Positions 33,721 to 42,823 of a stretch of DNA of 48,578 bases are shown here, piece by piece. The notes beneath the pieces were generated by a model. It made no database searches, was not told where the DNA came from, and was given only the letters and a program-made list of their open reading frames with translations. This DNA is from an uncultured Lachnospiraceae bacterium (lineage in GTDB: Bacteria; Bacillota; Clostridia; Lachnospirales; Lachnospiraceae): positions 10,250 through 58,827 of the forward strand of contig CAJTSL010000004.1 in NCBI GenBank assembly GCA_910578845.1, written 5' to 3'. Positions within the stretch are counted from its first letter, which is position 1, and every line of letters starts with the position of its first letter. The translations under genes and the position numbers were made by a program.

Positions 33721-34176
33721 TTACTTTACTGCAATCCTCTGTACGGATTCTTTTGCTTCTGGTTCCTTCTTCGGCAGTCTTATCTCAAGAATACCATTAT
33801 TATAAGAAGCGTCAATTTCATCTGCTCCCATTTCATTAACGCGGAAACTTCTGGAATATGAACTATAATATCTTTCTTTCCGGATATATTTGTTCTGGTC
33901 TTCCTCCTTCTTTTCCTCTTTATGAGCAGCCGAGATTGTCAACAAATCATTTTTTAAATCTATAGTAATGTCTTCCTTTTGGAATCCCGGCAGTTCTGCC
34001 TGTAACAGATAATGATCCCCATCTTCAATTACATCTGTCCGAAATGCATCGTGTCTCCCTAACTCATTGCTGCCTCCCCAGAAATCCCTAAATGCGTTAT
34101 CAAACATCTTATCAAAGGAATCTTCGAAAAACATAGGTTTATAGTTACGATTATCAAATAATGCTGGTCTTAACAT
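33721..34176 (-). CDS. Small heat-shock protein, Hsp20/alpha-crystallin family
   Basis: 151 residues. ATP-independent holdase that keeps unfolded proteins soluble. The alpha-crystallin domain covers about 40-140, with AELPGFQKEDITIDLKNDLLTI and a beta-strand hairpin around SYSRSFRVNE. The C-terminal LEIRLPK gives the I-x-I/L-type contact for oligomer formation. AGGAGG lies 8 nt before ATG 34176. Own promoter with palindrome upstream and own terminator downstream: a single-gene unit. Confidence 0.95.
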   Translation of the reverse strand: MLRPALFDNRNYKPMFFEDSFDKMFDNAFRDFWGGSNELGRHDAFRTDVIEDGDHYLLQAELPGFQKEDITIDLKNDLLTISAAHKEEKKEEDQNKYIRKERYYSSYSRSFRVNEMGADEIDASYNNGILEIRLPKKEPEAKESVQRIAVK

Positions 34177-34287
34177 AATAATTCCTCCTTCTTTTCTTCA
34201 CATTGTTCTTATTGTTACCGGAAACGGAAAAAAGCTTTCTCCTTTCCTTGTAAATGTTTTATTTTCCAAAGGAGTATTGTTCCTTTG

Positions 34288-34319
34288 TTTATATTTGTTA
34301 TACAATATCTATAACAAAT
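34288..34319 (-). promoter_or_regulatory. hsp20 promoter with long palindrome
   Basis: ATTTGTTATA-CAATATC-TATAACAAAT (34293-34319) has perfect 10-bp arms. On the minus strand it overlaps a TTGTTA (34312-34317), 18-nt spacer, TATAAA (34288-34293) promoter. It is not the CIRCE element. A dedicated repressor is likely but none is adjacent. Confidence 0.65.
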
Positions 34320-34369
34320 ATGCAATTATAGAAACATAAAGAAAAAATAAAGAAATTATGAAACTACCA

Positions 34370-34993
34370 CTATTCATCAAAGGAAAAGTCTTTTATCTCC
34401 CGACAAATTCCAGAACAAATCATTCTGCGCATTTTTTCTCTTTCTTGATCCAACTTTATACCATCTTTTTCCAGCCATACGATAAAACATAAGATTTTTG
34501 CATAAATGCTTAACACGAGATATTCCTTTTTATCCTCGGTAAGTTCCCCTTTTCCTTGAAATTCATCCGCTAAGATTTTTCTGATGAAATGAATCCCTGG
34601 TACTTCTCCGGACAGTTTCTTTTCTTCCCGTAATTCTCGCAGCCGTCTGCTTAACATAGAATTGTCTGATAACATCATCAGGCGAAAAATACAATTGGTG
34701 TTGACTAACTGCTGTTCCGTTGTAAGCAGGAGGAATTCTATTTTGTCATAAAAACTGTTTTTGCTAACCATGCCTTCATATAACTGCTTGCAAAATACCT
34801 CAGCGTTATAGAAGAGCGCTTTGGCAATCATTTCTTCTTTATCAGAAAAGTATTCATAAGCCGTTCCCTTTCCAATCCCGGCTTTTTTCGTAATCTCTGA
34901 AACTGTAAGGGCGTTCAGGTCCGCACCTTCTTCAAACAGTGTAAGCACAGCTTGGTAAATTGCCTTTTCCTTTGGTAAATAATCTCCATCCAT
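34370..34993 (-). CDS. TetR-family repressor
   Basis: 207 residues. N-terminal helix-turn-helix with LTVSEITKKAGIGKGTAYEYFSDKEEMI (about residues 30-58) is a clear TetR pattern. The ligand-binding half is not specific. It is the gene after the RND transporter, same strand, 69 nt on, so it is probably co-transcribed and represses the shared promoter at the CCGACCGGTCGG palindrome. Start ATG 34993, with a GTG one codon before. No strong ribosome site. Confidence 0.92.
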   Translation of the reverse strand: MDGDYLPKEKAIYQAVLTLFEEGADLNALTVSEITKKAGIGKGTAYEYFSDKEEMIAKALFYNAEVFCKQLYEGMVSKNSFYDKIEFLLLTTEQQLVNTNCIFRLMMLSDNSMLSRRLRELREEKKLSGEVPGIHFIRKILADEFQGKGELTEDKKEYLVLSIYAKILCFIVWLEKDGIKLDQEREKMRRMICSGICREIKDFSFDE

Positions 34994-35062
34994 CACTTTA
35001 TATCCACGCTCCTAAAACAATCTATTACTACAATAAATCCAAACACCCCTTATATATAATCC

Positions 35063-38000
35063 CTACTCTTTTTCTATCGTCTCAAGCAATTCCGTTTTCT
35101 TCTTCCTCTCTCTCGCGAAAATATCATATATGCAGGGAATGACTACCAACGTTAAAAGTGTACCATAGATCAATCCGCCAATAGTTACAATAGACATAGG
35201 CTTTGACATATCCGCTCCCATATCATCACTGAATGCCATTGTGCTAAGTGCCAAGATTGTGGTCAAAGCCGTCATCATGACCGGGCGGATCCTTGTCCTG
35301 CCTGCCGTCATAATCGCTTCTTTTTTCTCCATGCCCTCTGCACGTAACTGATTGATGTAATCCACTAATACAATGCCGTTATTGACAATAATACCAGACA
35401 ACATAACAAAACCAATCAACGCGATGACACTTACTTCACTATTGCTCATAAATAAGCCAAAAAAGCCACCGGTAAAAGCAAGCGGAATGGTAAACATGAT
35501 AATAAACGGTGAAAGCAGTGACTGGAATTGTGCTACCATGATCAAATACATGAAAATCAACGCCAGGATCAACATTAAATATACTTGGTTCATTGCATCG
35601 GTTATCGTTTCATTCTCACCACTCATTGTATAGCTATACCCACTGGGCATTTCATAGCTTTTAAGCGCTTCTTCCACATCCTCTGATACAAAGCCGACAT
35701 TATAACCATCCGCTATCGCTGCCGATACGCCGATATACCTGCTTTGTTCAGTTCTATTGACCGATTTTGGTGCTTGTGTGCTTTCAAATCTTGCAATATC
35801 AGACAGTTTAATCTTTTCTTTCGTCCCATCCTGTTTCGTCCTGTCCAGTTCCAGGTTCCGCACCAAATCCCTAGTCAGTTCCATATCCTTAGCATGCTTC
35901 ACATACACATTATATTCCTCTATCTCCGTCTCAAGCGTTGTGGCACTTGTGGCATCTGCAAGTTTCGCCTGCATCTGTTGGAAAACCTGGGCAACTGTCA
36001 GTCCATGCTCAATGGCTTTATTTCTATCAATGATGATACGCAGCTCACCTGTAGATTCTTCTAGGCCATCAGACACATCTATAGTCCCTTCTACACCCTC
36101 TATAATAGCCGCAATATCTTTCGCTATGCTTTGCAAAGTATCGAGTTCACGACCCTTTACCTGAACGGTAATGCCACTTCCGCCAAGAGCGCTCATATCC
36201 ATAGTAGAAGTCTCAATTTCGGCCTCAGCCTGGTTCTCTTCAAGGATATCGGCAATGTTCCGTTGGATCTCCATCGCAATTACCTGATTGTCCCTCTCTT
36301 TCTCTTCGCTCAGGGATACATAAATGGAGGTAGCATTTGTCACAGTATTGCCACCGCCCGATAGCATGCCCAGAGAAGAAGAGTTTGCCATGGCTCCCAC
36401 ATCTACCACATCCTCCATCTCCATCAATCTCTCTACAACAGCATCCGTTACTTTAGCGGTTTCAATAAGGGGTGTATCCTTGGGCAGCGTCAAAGTCATG
36501 GAGATCTGCGTACTGTCCATCTCTGGCATAAAAGCCACGCCTTTAGAGAAAGAAGCTTTTGCGCTCATAACTAATAAGACAAGGACAAGCAAAAGCACAA
36601 TTGGCTTAAATCGCAATGACAATGCTAAGACTTTCTCATATGCTGTCATTAACCCACCGAATATTTTACTTTCTTTTTGTTCTTTCGCCTTAGAAAGCAC
36701 ACCCGCTGCCATCGCTGGGACAACCGTCAATGCGACTAGCAAACTAGCAAATAGTGAATAGGCAATTGTCAGTCCCATGTCTACAAATAACTGTCTAGTG
36801 ATTCCTTCCGTAAAGACTATCGGCAAAAAGACGCAAACCGTAGTAAGCGTAGAAGCCATAATCGCTCCTGCGACTTCTCCTGCTCCTTTGATTGCTGCTT
36901 CTTTTGCTGCATATCCTTCGCTTCGCAATCTGAAAATATTCTCAATTACAACAATGGAATTATCCACTAACATCCCGACGCCAAGCGCCAAGCCCGACAA
37001 GGAAATTACATTTAACGTAATCCCACTGAAATACATACATACAATCGCCGTGATAATACTAATCGGTATAGAACATGCAACAACTGCGGTCGGCCTCCAA
37101 TCTTTCAAGAATAAAATCAAAATCAAAACTGCAAGAACACCGCCGAATAGAACATTATTCATAATGGAGTCCATGACAAGGTCGATATAAATTCCCTGAT
37201 CCATTAAAGTGATTAAGATCAAATCCTCGTTTTCTGCTTTTAACTCTTCAAATTTCTCTAAAATCTTATCCGAGACGTCCCCTGTAGAATAACCGGTCTG
37301 TTTCTGGATTGTCACCATAATCCCAGGCGCCCCGTTTACATTCGCATAAATATCAGCGGCATTATCCGTCATATATACGTCAGCAACATCCTCCAGCGTA
37401 ATGACAGGAACCCCTTCCATTTCAGGGTTCATAAGCGGCATCTTCTTTAACGCTTCCATATCCTCTGGCTTATCCCCTACCCTGACAAGAAAGTCCACGC
37501 CATCTTCCGTCACATAGCCTGCCGGCATAGAGAAATTCTGCGCTGCCAAAAGGGATTTTACTGTATCCACTGTCAGGATCCCATTCATATCAGCCTGCTC
37601 GTATGCATCTACCCTTGCTTCCTCTAATTCTACTTCACCCTCCAGGATCTGCTCTAATGCCTCTTTTAGCTGTTCGGCAGTTTCACTGAGCTGCTCTTCG
37701 CCTTCCTTAATCTGTTCCCAAGCCGAATCAATCTGTTCCTGCCCGGCTTTTAACTGTTCTTCCCCTGCTTCCAGTTGTTTCTCACTCGCCTCTAACTGCG
37801 TTTCGGCAGTATTAAGCTGTAGCTCACCGATACTGATGGTTGTCTGCGCATTTGCAAACTCCACCGCTGCCGTCAGATTACCACTATAAAGTTCTGTCAG
37901 CGCACTGTCTAATTGGGAAATGTTACTTTCTACTCCGTAAAGCTGTTTCTCATATTCGGCAATAACCAATTCACTAGATGCAACCGTTTCCTCTAGTGTT

Positions 38001-39208
38001 CGTTCCAATCCTGCCCTCTGCTCATTTAATTGCTGTTTAGCAAGCTCTAGTGCTGTATCTATCTGCTGTTGAGACATCCCTGCGATAATACTGACATCCA
38101 ACTTCAGAATCGCCGCAATCGCTGCGTTCTTCTCATCTGGATCCGCAATATTGTTAATATTATCAATCGTATTGATTCCTATGTTGCATTGTTCTATACC
38201 GGCTTTTATCGTACCAACCTGAGCCTCGATCTGCATCTTCAGCGTAGCGATCTCTGCGCTTAAATGCACCTTCATCGCTTCTAAATCCGCTTTGGCAGTT
38301 ATAATCTGTGTCTCAGCCTCCGCAAGCTTCTGTGCTGCTTCACCTTTTTGGTTGGCAAGCTCATTCTTGCCCTCTTCAAGTTTTGCTTTATTCTCAGCAA
38401 TTTCTGCTTTCCCGTCTTCTAGTTTCTGCTTGCTCTCTTCAAACTCCGTCCGGTTCTCTTCCAATTCCTGCTGGCTATCAGCCAATTCTTGCTTGCTCTC
38501 TTCTAATTTAGCCTTTGCGTCAGCAAGTTCTGCTTCCCCTTCATAAATTTCCTGTTTGCCATCGGCAAGTTCCTGCTCCGCTTCTTTCATTTCATCATCA
38601 ATATAAGCGAAGACCTCCTTATTAATAGCATCAATCTTTTCCTGCCGGATAATGACATGAACGCTTTCTTCAAACAGACCAGTCGCGCTTGCCGATGCGA
38701 CACCCTCTATGCTTTCTAGTTCTGGTATAACGATGCTCTGCGTCATCTCACTGACTTGTGCATCCGTCATATTGGTATTTCCAACGGCGGCGATCATAAT
38801 CGGGAGCATATCGGGGTTCAGTTTCATAATGATAGGATTTCCAACAGAATCGTCCCAATAACTCTTAATCTGATCTAAGTTCTCCCTAATTTCCAAAGAC
38901 GCCGCATTCATATCTGTTGACTGCGCAAATTCCAAAATGACCGTAGAATAATTCTCACTGGAAACCGAACTGATCCCCTCAATATTACTGACGGTCGCCA
39001 TAGAAGCTTCCACAGGCTTTGTCACTACCATCTCCACTGTCTCAGGACTGGCGCCCGGATATGTAGTCATGACGATCACATAAGGTAAGCTGATATTAGG
39101 CAGCAAATCCGTAGACATTCTTGTAAAAGAAACAACTCCCAAGACAATTGCCAAAATCACAGCCACCAGAACAGTATATGGTTTCCTTACACTGAATTTC
39201 CCTAGCAT
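35063..39208 (-). CDS. Giant RND-family efflux transporter with coiled-coil hairpin insertion
   Basis: About 1381 residues. It keeps the RND core: a first span, porter segments, TM4 with the proton-relay Asp (LGVGMLVDNSIVVIEN), and a second half ending in MMTALTTILALSTMAF and GLIYGTLLTLVVIPCIYD. Residues about 200-540 of the first porter loop are replaced by two long heptad stretches. One is at about 225-295 (nine exact heptads of ELADAK/KLEESK type). The other is at about 465-540 (about ten of QLEAGE type). A weakly structured tip with Gln/Ala-rich helices joins them. They probably form an antiparallel coiled-coil hairpin outside the cell. The start is the ATG at 39208, preceded by AAGGAG; the ATG six codons earlier sits on the operator side and lacks a site. 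Confidence 0.92.
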   Translation of the reverse strand: MLGKFSVRKPYTVLVAVILAIVLGVVSFTRMSTDLLPNISLPYVIVMTTYPGASPETVEMVVTKPVEASMATVSNIEGISSVSSENYSTVILEFAQSTDMNAASLEIRENLDQIKSYWDDSVGNPIIMKLNPDMLPIMIAAVGNTNMTDAQVSEMTQSIVIPELESIEGVASASATGLFEESVHVIIRQEKIDAINKEVFAYIDDEMKEAEQELADGKQEIYEGEAELADAKAKLEESKQELADSQQELEENRTEFEESKQKLEDGKAEIAENKAKLEEGKNELANQKGEAAQKLAEAETQIITAKADLEAMKVHLSAEIATLKMQIEAQVGTIKAGIEQCNIGINTIDNINNIADPDEKNAAIAAILKLDVSIIAGMSQQQIDTALELAKQQLNEQRAGLERTLEETVASSELVIAEYEKQLYGVESNISQLDSALTELYSGNLTAAVEFANAQTTISIGELQLNTAETQLEASEKQLEAGEEQLKAGQEQIDSAWEQIKEGEEQLSETAEQLKEALEQILEGEVELEEARVDAYEQADMNGILTVDTVKSLLAAQNFSMPAGYVTEDGVDFLVRVGDKPEDMEALKKMPLMNPEMEGVPVITLEDVADVYMTDNAADIYANVNGAPGIMVTIQKQTGYSTGDVSDKILEKFEELKAENEDLILITLMDQGIYIDLVMDSIMNNVLFGGVLAVLILILFLKDWRPTAVVACSIPISIITAIVCMYFSGITLNVISLSGLALGVGMLVDNSIVVIENIFRLRSEGYAAKEAAIKGAGEVAGAIMASTLTTVCVFLPIVFTEGITRQLFVDMGLTIAYSLFASLLVALTVVPAMAAGVLSKAKEQKESKIFGGLMTAYEKVLALSLRFKPIVLLLVLVLLVMSAKASFSKGVAFMPEMDSTQISMTLTLPKDTPLIETAKVTDAVVERLMEMEDVVDVGAMANSSSLGMLSGGGNTVTNATSIYVSLSEEKERDNQVIAMEIQRNIADILEENQAEAEIETSTMDMSALGGSGITVQVKGRELDTLQSIAKDIAAIIEGVEGTIDVSDGLEESTGELRIIIDRNKAIEHGLTVAQVFQQMQAKLADATSATTLETEIEEYNVYVKHAKDMELTRDLVRNLELDRTKQDGTKEKIKLSDIARFESTQAPKSVNRTEQSRYIGVSAAIADGYNVGFVSEDVEEALKSYEMPSGYSYTMSGENETITDAMNQVYLMLILALIFMYLIMVAQFQSLLSPFIIMFTIPLAFTGGFFGLFMSNSEVSVIALIGFVMLSGIIVNNGIVLVDYINQLRAEGMEKKEAIMTAGRTRIRPVMMTALTTILALSTMAFSDDMGADMSKPMSIVTIGGLIYGTLLTLVVIPCIYDIFARERKKKTELLETIEKE

Positions 39209-39230
39209 ATCTATACTCCTTTTCATCCGC

Positions 39231-39285
39231 CCGACCGGTCGGTCAATTTCGTTGTAAGTATATTCCGAAAGAAGAATCCTGTCAA
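39231..39285 (-). promoter_or_regulatory. RND-tetR promoter with TetR-type operator
   Basis: TTGACA (39280-39285), 17 nt, TATACT (39257-39262) on the minus strand. The perfect 12-bp palindrome CCGACCGGTCGG (39231-39242) lies just downstream of the expected start, in the larger context GACCGACCGGTCGGGC. Many TetR repressors bind such GACCG/CGGTC sites. Confidence 0.85.
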
Positions 39286-39350
39286 TTCTTCTTACTTTGA
39301 TTTAATAAATATTTCATAAAGAGTATGATCCCTCTGATCTCCAGCGCAAC

Positions 39351-39379
39351 TTGCTTCATCCGGCCTACAGGTATATAAT
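39351..39379 (+). promoter_or_regulatory. Promoter of the 39437 gene
   Basis: TTGCTT (39351-39356), 17 nt, TATAAT (39374-39379), about 58 nt before the ATG. Divergent from the RND promoter. Confidence 0.65.
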
Positions 39380-39436
39380 ATAGACAACACTATATAGCCG
39401 CATCTAAATCTAAGATAGAAAGAAAGGATCTGACAC

Positions 39437-39997
39437 ATGAATACACAAAAAGAACAATACAATATCATCAAAGAGCAAGCAATGGCGTACAAAAAGTCTA
39501 TCTATAACGACTATCCACAAGTGAAAAAATTCGAAAAAATAAAAAGCATACTGATCAAATATCTCTTAGTTCTTTTTTTGGTGATTTCTATCCTACATAT
39601 CAATAATTTATACAAGGTGACAGGTGGCAACATCCTCCTCATAGCAATGGCTGCGCTGATTAAAATAGATTGGATTTTTTTACTGGCTGCCTTAGCTCCT
39701 AGATGGCAGTTTTCACTATTGTTATATATTTTATTCTTTGACAAAGTTTTTGAATTCCTAAGCAGTCTGTCCAGTGCGAACATCTCATCTTTTAGCGATT
39801 ATTTTCAAATTTATATAACGGCTCTTCAGCAATATCCTCTTGCTGCAATTACGGATTTCTTAATAATCATATATCTGCTCTCTATTGCTTTTATTGCTAT
39901 CTGGCTGACACTGTTTCCAAAAAACAGAGAGTTGGCAAGGCAATCAGAAGAATTAATCGGCAAAGTAAAAACTTTTATTTCTACAAAATCTTCATAA
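39437..39997 (+). CDS. Small membrane protein, unknown function
   Basis: 186 residues. A basic, helical N-terminus (about 1-35), then four hydrophobic segments (about 38-55, 65-85, 88-105, 135-158) and a basic C-terminal helix. I do not recognise a family. AAAGGA lies 8 nt upstream of ATG 39437. It has its own promoter and terminator. It sits between the RND promoter and two tRNA genes, with no sign of an operon. Confidence 0.75.
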   Translation: MNTQKEQYNIIKEQAMAYKKSIYNDYPQVKKFEKIKSILIKYLLVLFLVISILHINNLYKVTGGNILLIAMAALIKIDWIFLLAALAPRWQFSLLLYILFFDKVFEFLSSLSSANISSFSDYFQIYITALQQYPLAAITDFLIIIYLLSIAFIAIWLTLFPKNRELARQSEELIGKVKTFISTKSS

Positions 39998-40004
39998 GGA
40001 CATA

Positions 40005-40042
40005 AAAATAACCTCATAGCTTTGGCTATGGGGTTATTTTTT
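40005..40042 (+). terminator. Terminator of the 39437 gene
   Basis: AATAACCTCATAGC pairs with GCTATGGGGTTATT around TTTG, followed by TTTT. It ends just before the tRNA-Leu 3' end on the other strand and could serve both directions. Confidence 0.9.
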
Positions 40043-40050
40043 CATGAAAC

Positions 40051-40136
40051 TGCCGGCGACCGGAATCGAACCGGTACGGGAGGTTAGTCCCGCAGGATTT
40101 TAAGTCCTGTGCGTCTGCCAGTTCCGCCACGCCGGC
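40051..40136 (-). tRNA. tRNA-Leu (TAA)
   Basis: 86 nt on the minus strand. Acceptor GCCGGCG pairs with CGCCGGC, the anticodon loop reads CTTAAAA (anticodon TAA), there is a long variable arm (GCGGGACTAACCTCCCGT) typical of leucine tRNAs, and the T-loop is GGTTCGATTCC. CCA is not encoded. Confidence 0.97.
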
Positions 40137-40193
40137 ATTTTGGTTTGTACTGTCCAAGCTCTTCATCGAGATGAAAACTTTCTGCAAGCCAAA

Positions 40194-40275
40194 TGGATGG
40201 AGGTGGATTCGAACCACCGAAGCAATTTGCAGCAGATTTACAGTCTGTCCCCTTTGGCCACTCGGGAATCCATCC
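40194..40275 (-). tRNA. tRNA-Tyr (GTA)
   Basis: 82 nt on the minus strand. Acceptor GGATGGA pairs with TCCATCC, the anticodon loop CTGTAAA gives GTA, a long variable arm is present as in bacterial tyrosine tRNAs, and the T-loop is GGTTCGAATCC. CCA is not encoded. It is transcribed ahead of tRNA-Leu, 57 nt apart. Confidence 0.97.
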
Positions 40276-40331
40276 ATTTTTTGTGAGTAAATCTCATATG
40301 AAATTACCTCACAACTACCATTTATATCATA

Positions 40332-42470
40332 TCACTCCATAAAATGCAAGAAGTTTTTCTTGATCTGCTTCGGATATTCATGTTTTAAAATAATAGCTGA
40401 AGTAGGAGGCAGCGTAATGCGTACATTCCCTGCGACAACAGGATACTCTTTCGGTTCTACCGTAAAGCCTTTTTCACTAGTCAGCATTAGCTGTTTCAAC
40501 ATGCATTCCTTCGGCGTGCCAAGATACCATATAGATACTGTCTTCGTGATCTCATGCTTATTATTATTGACCAAAATAACCGACTGTTCTTCTTTCGTAA
40601 AGCGCCCGTACCCGATCACGTTATAATCAGCTACCATATATTTCAGCGAACCTTTTATGAATTCTTTGTTCTGTTTATGGATTTTAATTATTTCTTTATG
40701 AAACGCTATTAATTCCTTATCCTCATGTCCCCACGGATATGTCCTTCTATTATCTGGGTCCGTAAACCCACAGACACCAGCTTCATCTCCATAATAGATT
40801 GTGGGAGCGCCAATCCAAGTCATCTGAATGACGACAGCCTCTCTAAATACCGCTTTATCAATTCCTACATTTGCCGCTTCAGGGCCAAGCGTATTTGTCC
40901 TGCCGACACGATGGTTCGTCCTTGTCAAGAACCTGGAATGGTCATGATTGGAAAGCTCATTCATTGCTGACTGTAAAGACTGCATAGGAAAACAGGCTCC
41001 ATGATGTCTCATTGCATCCCAGAAACTATTGGCATTACCGAGCAAATCTTCCCTGTAATCGTCACTATGCTTTTGCATACCGGTCAAAAACCACGTAACC
41101 GGCTCCATAAAAGCATCATAATTCATGACAGTATCCCATTCTCCGCCCTGTATCCAGTCTTTTGGACTACCATAATGTTCCGCCAGAATAATAGCGTTCG
41201 GGTTCGCGCTTTTCACTGCTTTGCGAAATTCCTGCCAAAAATAATGATTATATTCAACACTATGTCCCACGTCCGCTGCCACATCAAGTCTCCAACCGTC
41301 TGCGTTATATGGCGGGGATACCCATTTTTTGGCTATATGCAAGACATATTGCAACAATTCTTTGGAATTCTCATAATTTAGCTTCGGCAGCGTATCATGT
41401 CCCCACCATCCATCATAGGAACTATTATAGGGCCATTTATGGCTGTCATAAAACTGAAAATAGTCATGGTATAGACTTTCCTCAGCAATATATGCTCCTT
41501 TTTCATAGCCTTCTACATTTTCATATATTCTTTCCTTATCCATCCACTTATTAAACGATCCGCAATGGTTGAAAACGCCGTCCAAGATTACTTTCATCCC
41601 GCGTCTATGCGCCTCTTTGACTACTTCAGCAAAAAAGGCGTTGCTCGCATCCAAATTTTTCTGATTGGAGATACGATTAATATATTTGGTCGCAAATCTG
41701 TTCTCTTCCTGTCCAGGTTCTAATAAATCACCCTGATCCTCCACGATCTTCCCAAAATGTGGATCGATATTGTCATAATCCTGTATATCATATTTATGAT
41801 TGGAAGGAGAAACAAAAAGAGGATTAAAGTATATGACATCTATTCCTAAATCCTGCAAATAATCCATTTTGTCCAAAACACCCTGCAAATCACCGCCATA
41901 AAACTCTCTTACGCCCATTGCTGCAGGATATTTGTACCAATCATGTACTTGGACGCTCTTATCACCAATATACTGGTATTCATTGGTTAAGACATCATTT
42001 GTTGGATCCCCGTTATAAAATCTATCTACATAAATTTGATAAATAACGGCGCCTTTTGCCCACCCTGGAACTTTAAATCCCGGTACTACCTGGAACTGAT
42101 AATGTGGATTAATATCTTTAGTTACGCCTCTTGTGTCAAAATAGCAAGAGATTTTTCCTGCAAAAACTTCAAAATAATATACTAATTTCTCATTCTCTAA
42201 CTGTTCCGTATGTGCATAATAATCAAAATACTCATCTGATTCTACTTTCAGCATCAAATGCTTCACACCTCTATGCACAAAAAAAACTCTGTCAATATTG
42301 TTCTTTGCTGCACGAAAGCGGATTGTCACTTCGTCGTATGCGCTCGGTTCCGCAGGAGAGATATAATTTTCTGTAGTGTCACTGAATAATGCTTTTCTGT
42401 TAAAGACGGGGCGCATTGAAGCGATGTACTGATAATTTTGTTCTGCCTTCCAAAATCGATTGATGTCCAT
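40332..42470 (-). CDS. GH13 alpha-glycosidase (neopullulanase / cyclomaltodextrinase-like)
   Basis: 712 residues. Hydrolyses alpha-glucans such as maltodextrin, pullulan or cyclodextrin, most likely inside the cell since no signal peptide is seen. An N-terminal beta domain (about 1-130, CBM34-like) precedes the catalytic barrel. The four GH13 regions are present: DGVFNH (297-302), GWRLDVAAD with nucleophile D396, ILAEHYG with acid E431, and LSNHDHS with D510. The C-terminal beta domain follows. GGAGG precedes the ATG by 9 nt. Regulated by its own promoter with a cre-like site, so carbon catabolite control is likely. The region just after the N-terminal domain, WAKGAVIYQIYVDRFYNGD, is typical of the GH13_20-like group. 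Confidence 0.93.
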   Translation of the reverse strand: MDINRFWKAEQNYQYIASMRPVFNRKALFSDTTENYISPAEPSAYDEVTIRFRAAKNNIDRVFFVHRGVKHLMLKVESDEYFDYYAHTEQLENEKLVYYFEVFAGKISCYFDTRGVTKDINPHYQFQVVPGFKVPGWAKGAVIYQIYVDRFYNGDPTNDVLTNEYQYIGDKSVQVHDWYKYPAAMGVREFYGGDLQGVLDKMDYLQDLGIDVIYFNPLFVSPSNHKYDIQDYDNIDPHFGKIVEDQGDLLEPGQEENRFATKYINRISNQKNLDASNAFFAEVVKEAHRRGMKVILDGVFNHCGSFNKWMDKERIYENVEGYEKGAYIAEESLYHDYFQFYDSHKWPYNSSYDGWWGHDTLPKLNYENSKELLQYVLHIAKKWVSPPYNADGWRLDVAADVGHSVEYNHYFWQEFRKAVKSANPNAIILAEHYGSPKDWIQGGEWDTVMNYDAFMEPVTWFLTGMQKHSDDYREDLLGNANSFWDAMRHHGACFPMQSLQSAMNELSNHDHSRFLTRTNHRVGRTNTLGPEAANVGIDKAVFREAVVIQMTWIGAPTIYYGDEAGVCGFTDPDNRRTYPWGHEDKELIAFHKEIIKIHKQNKEFIKGSLKYMVADYNVIGYGRFTKEEQSVILVNNNKHEITKTVSIWYLGTPKECMLKQLMLTSEKGFTVEPKEYPVVAGNVRITLPPTSAIILKHEYPKQIKKNFLHFME

Positions 42471-42531
42471 ACTAACAAGCCTCCATTTTGTACTGTTTTA
42501 TACCCTTCATACAAAAAAACAAGATATAGCT

Positions 42532-42582
42532 ATTTTATACTATATGTGTTGGATATTCAAGTAATTCGATAGCGTTAACGCT
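42532..42582 (-). promoter_or_regulatory. GH13 promoter with cre-like/LacI-type palindrome
   Basis: TTGAAT (42555-42560), 17 nt, TAAAAT (42532-42537) on the minus strand. AGCGTTAACGCT (42571-42582) is a perfect 12-bp palindrome immediately upstream of the -35. CGATAGCGTTAACG (42567-42580) matches the CcpA cre consensus TGWNANCGNTNWCA at all but two positions. Confidence 0.6.
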
Positions 42583-42598
42583 TCTAAGCGATGGGCAG

Positions 42599-42632
42599 TA
42601 AAAAAGACAGCCTTAAAACCGCTGTCCTTTTT
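42599..42632 (-). terminator. Terminator upstream of the GH13 promoter
   Basis: On the minus strand AAGGACAGC pairs with GCTGTCTT around GGTTTTAAG and is followed by TTTTTT. It would end ftsH transcripts or a short RNA that starts near 42693. Confidence 0.88.
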
Positions 42633-42699
42633 AGAGAAGGTATTTCTTTCTTATGGGGTATAGCAAAAAACTATATAATGTATTGGGGGTTACAAGTGT

Positions 42700-42728
42700 A
42701 TAATAGCATAGCCTTATATGATCTACAA
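42700..42728 (-). promoter_or_regulatory. Orphan promoter candidate in the ftsH-GH13 gap
   Basis: TTGTAG (42723-42728), 17 nt ending in TGC, then TATTAT (42700-42705), an extended -10. No open frame lies between it and the terminator at 42599-42632, so it might make a short RNA of about 95 nt. Confidence 0.35.
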
Positions 42729-42823
42729 TACTAAGGATTCACAAATATTACAATTTTATATCCTCATTTTTGGTATAATTGCACAAATTCTAACCAAACT
42801 ACATTGATAATGTCCCTTTTTTC

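Noticed and set aside
36324..37190. Plus-strand open frames of 137-145 codons under the RND gene
   Set aside because: They lie wholly opposite conserved RND segments and have no start signals.
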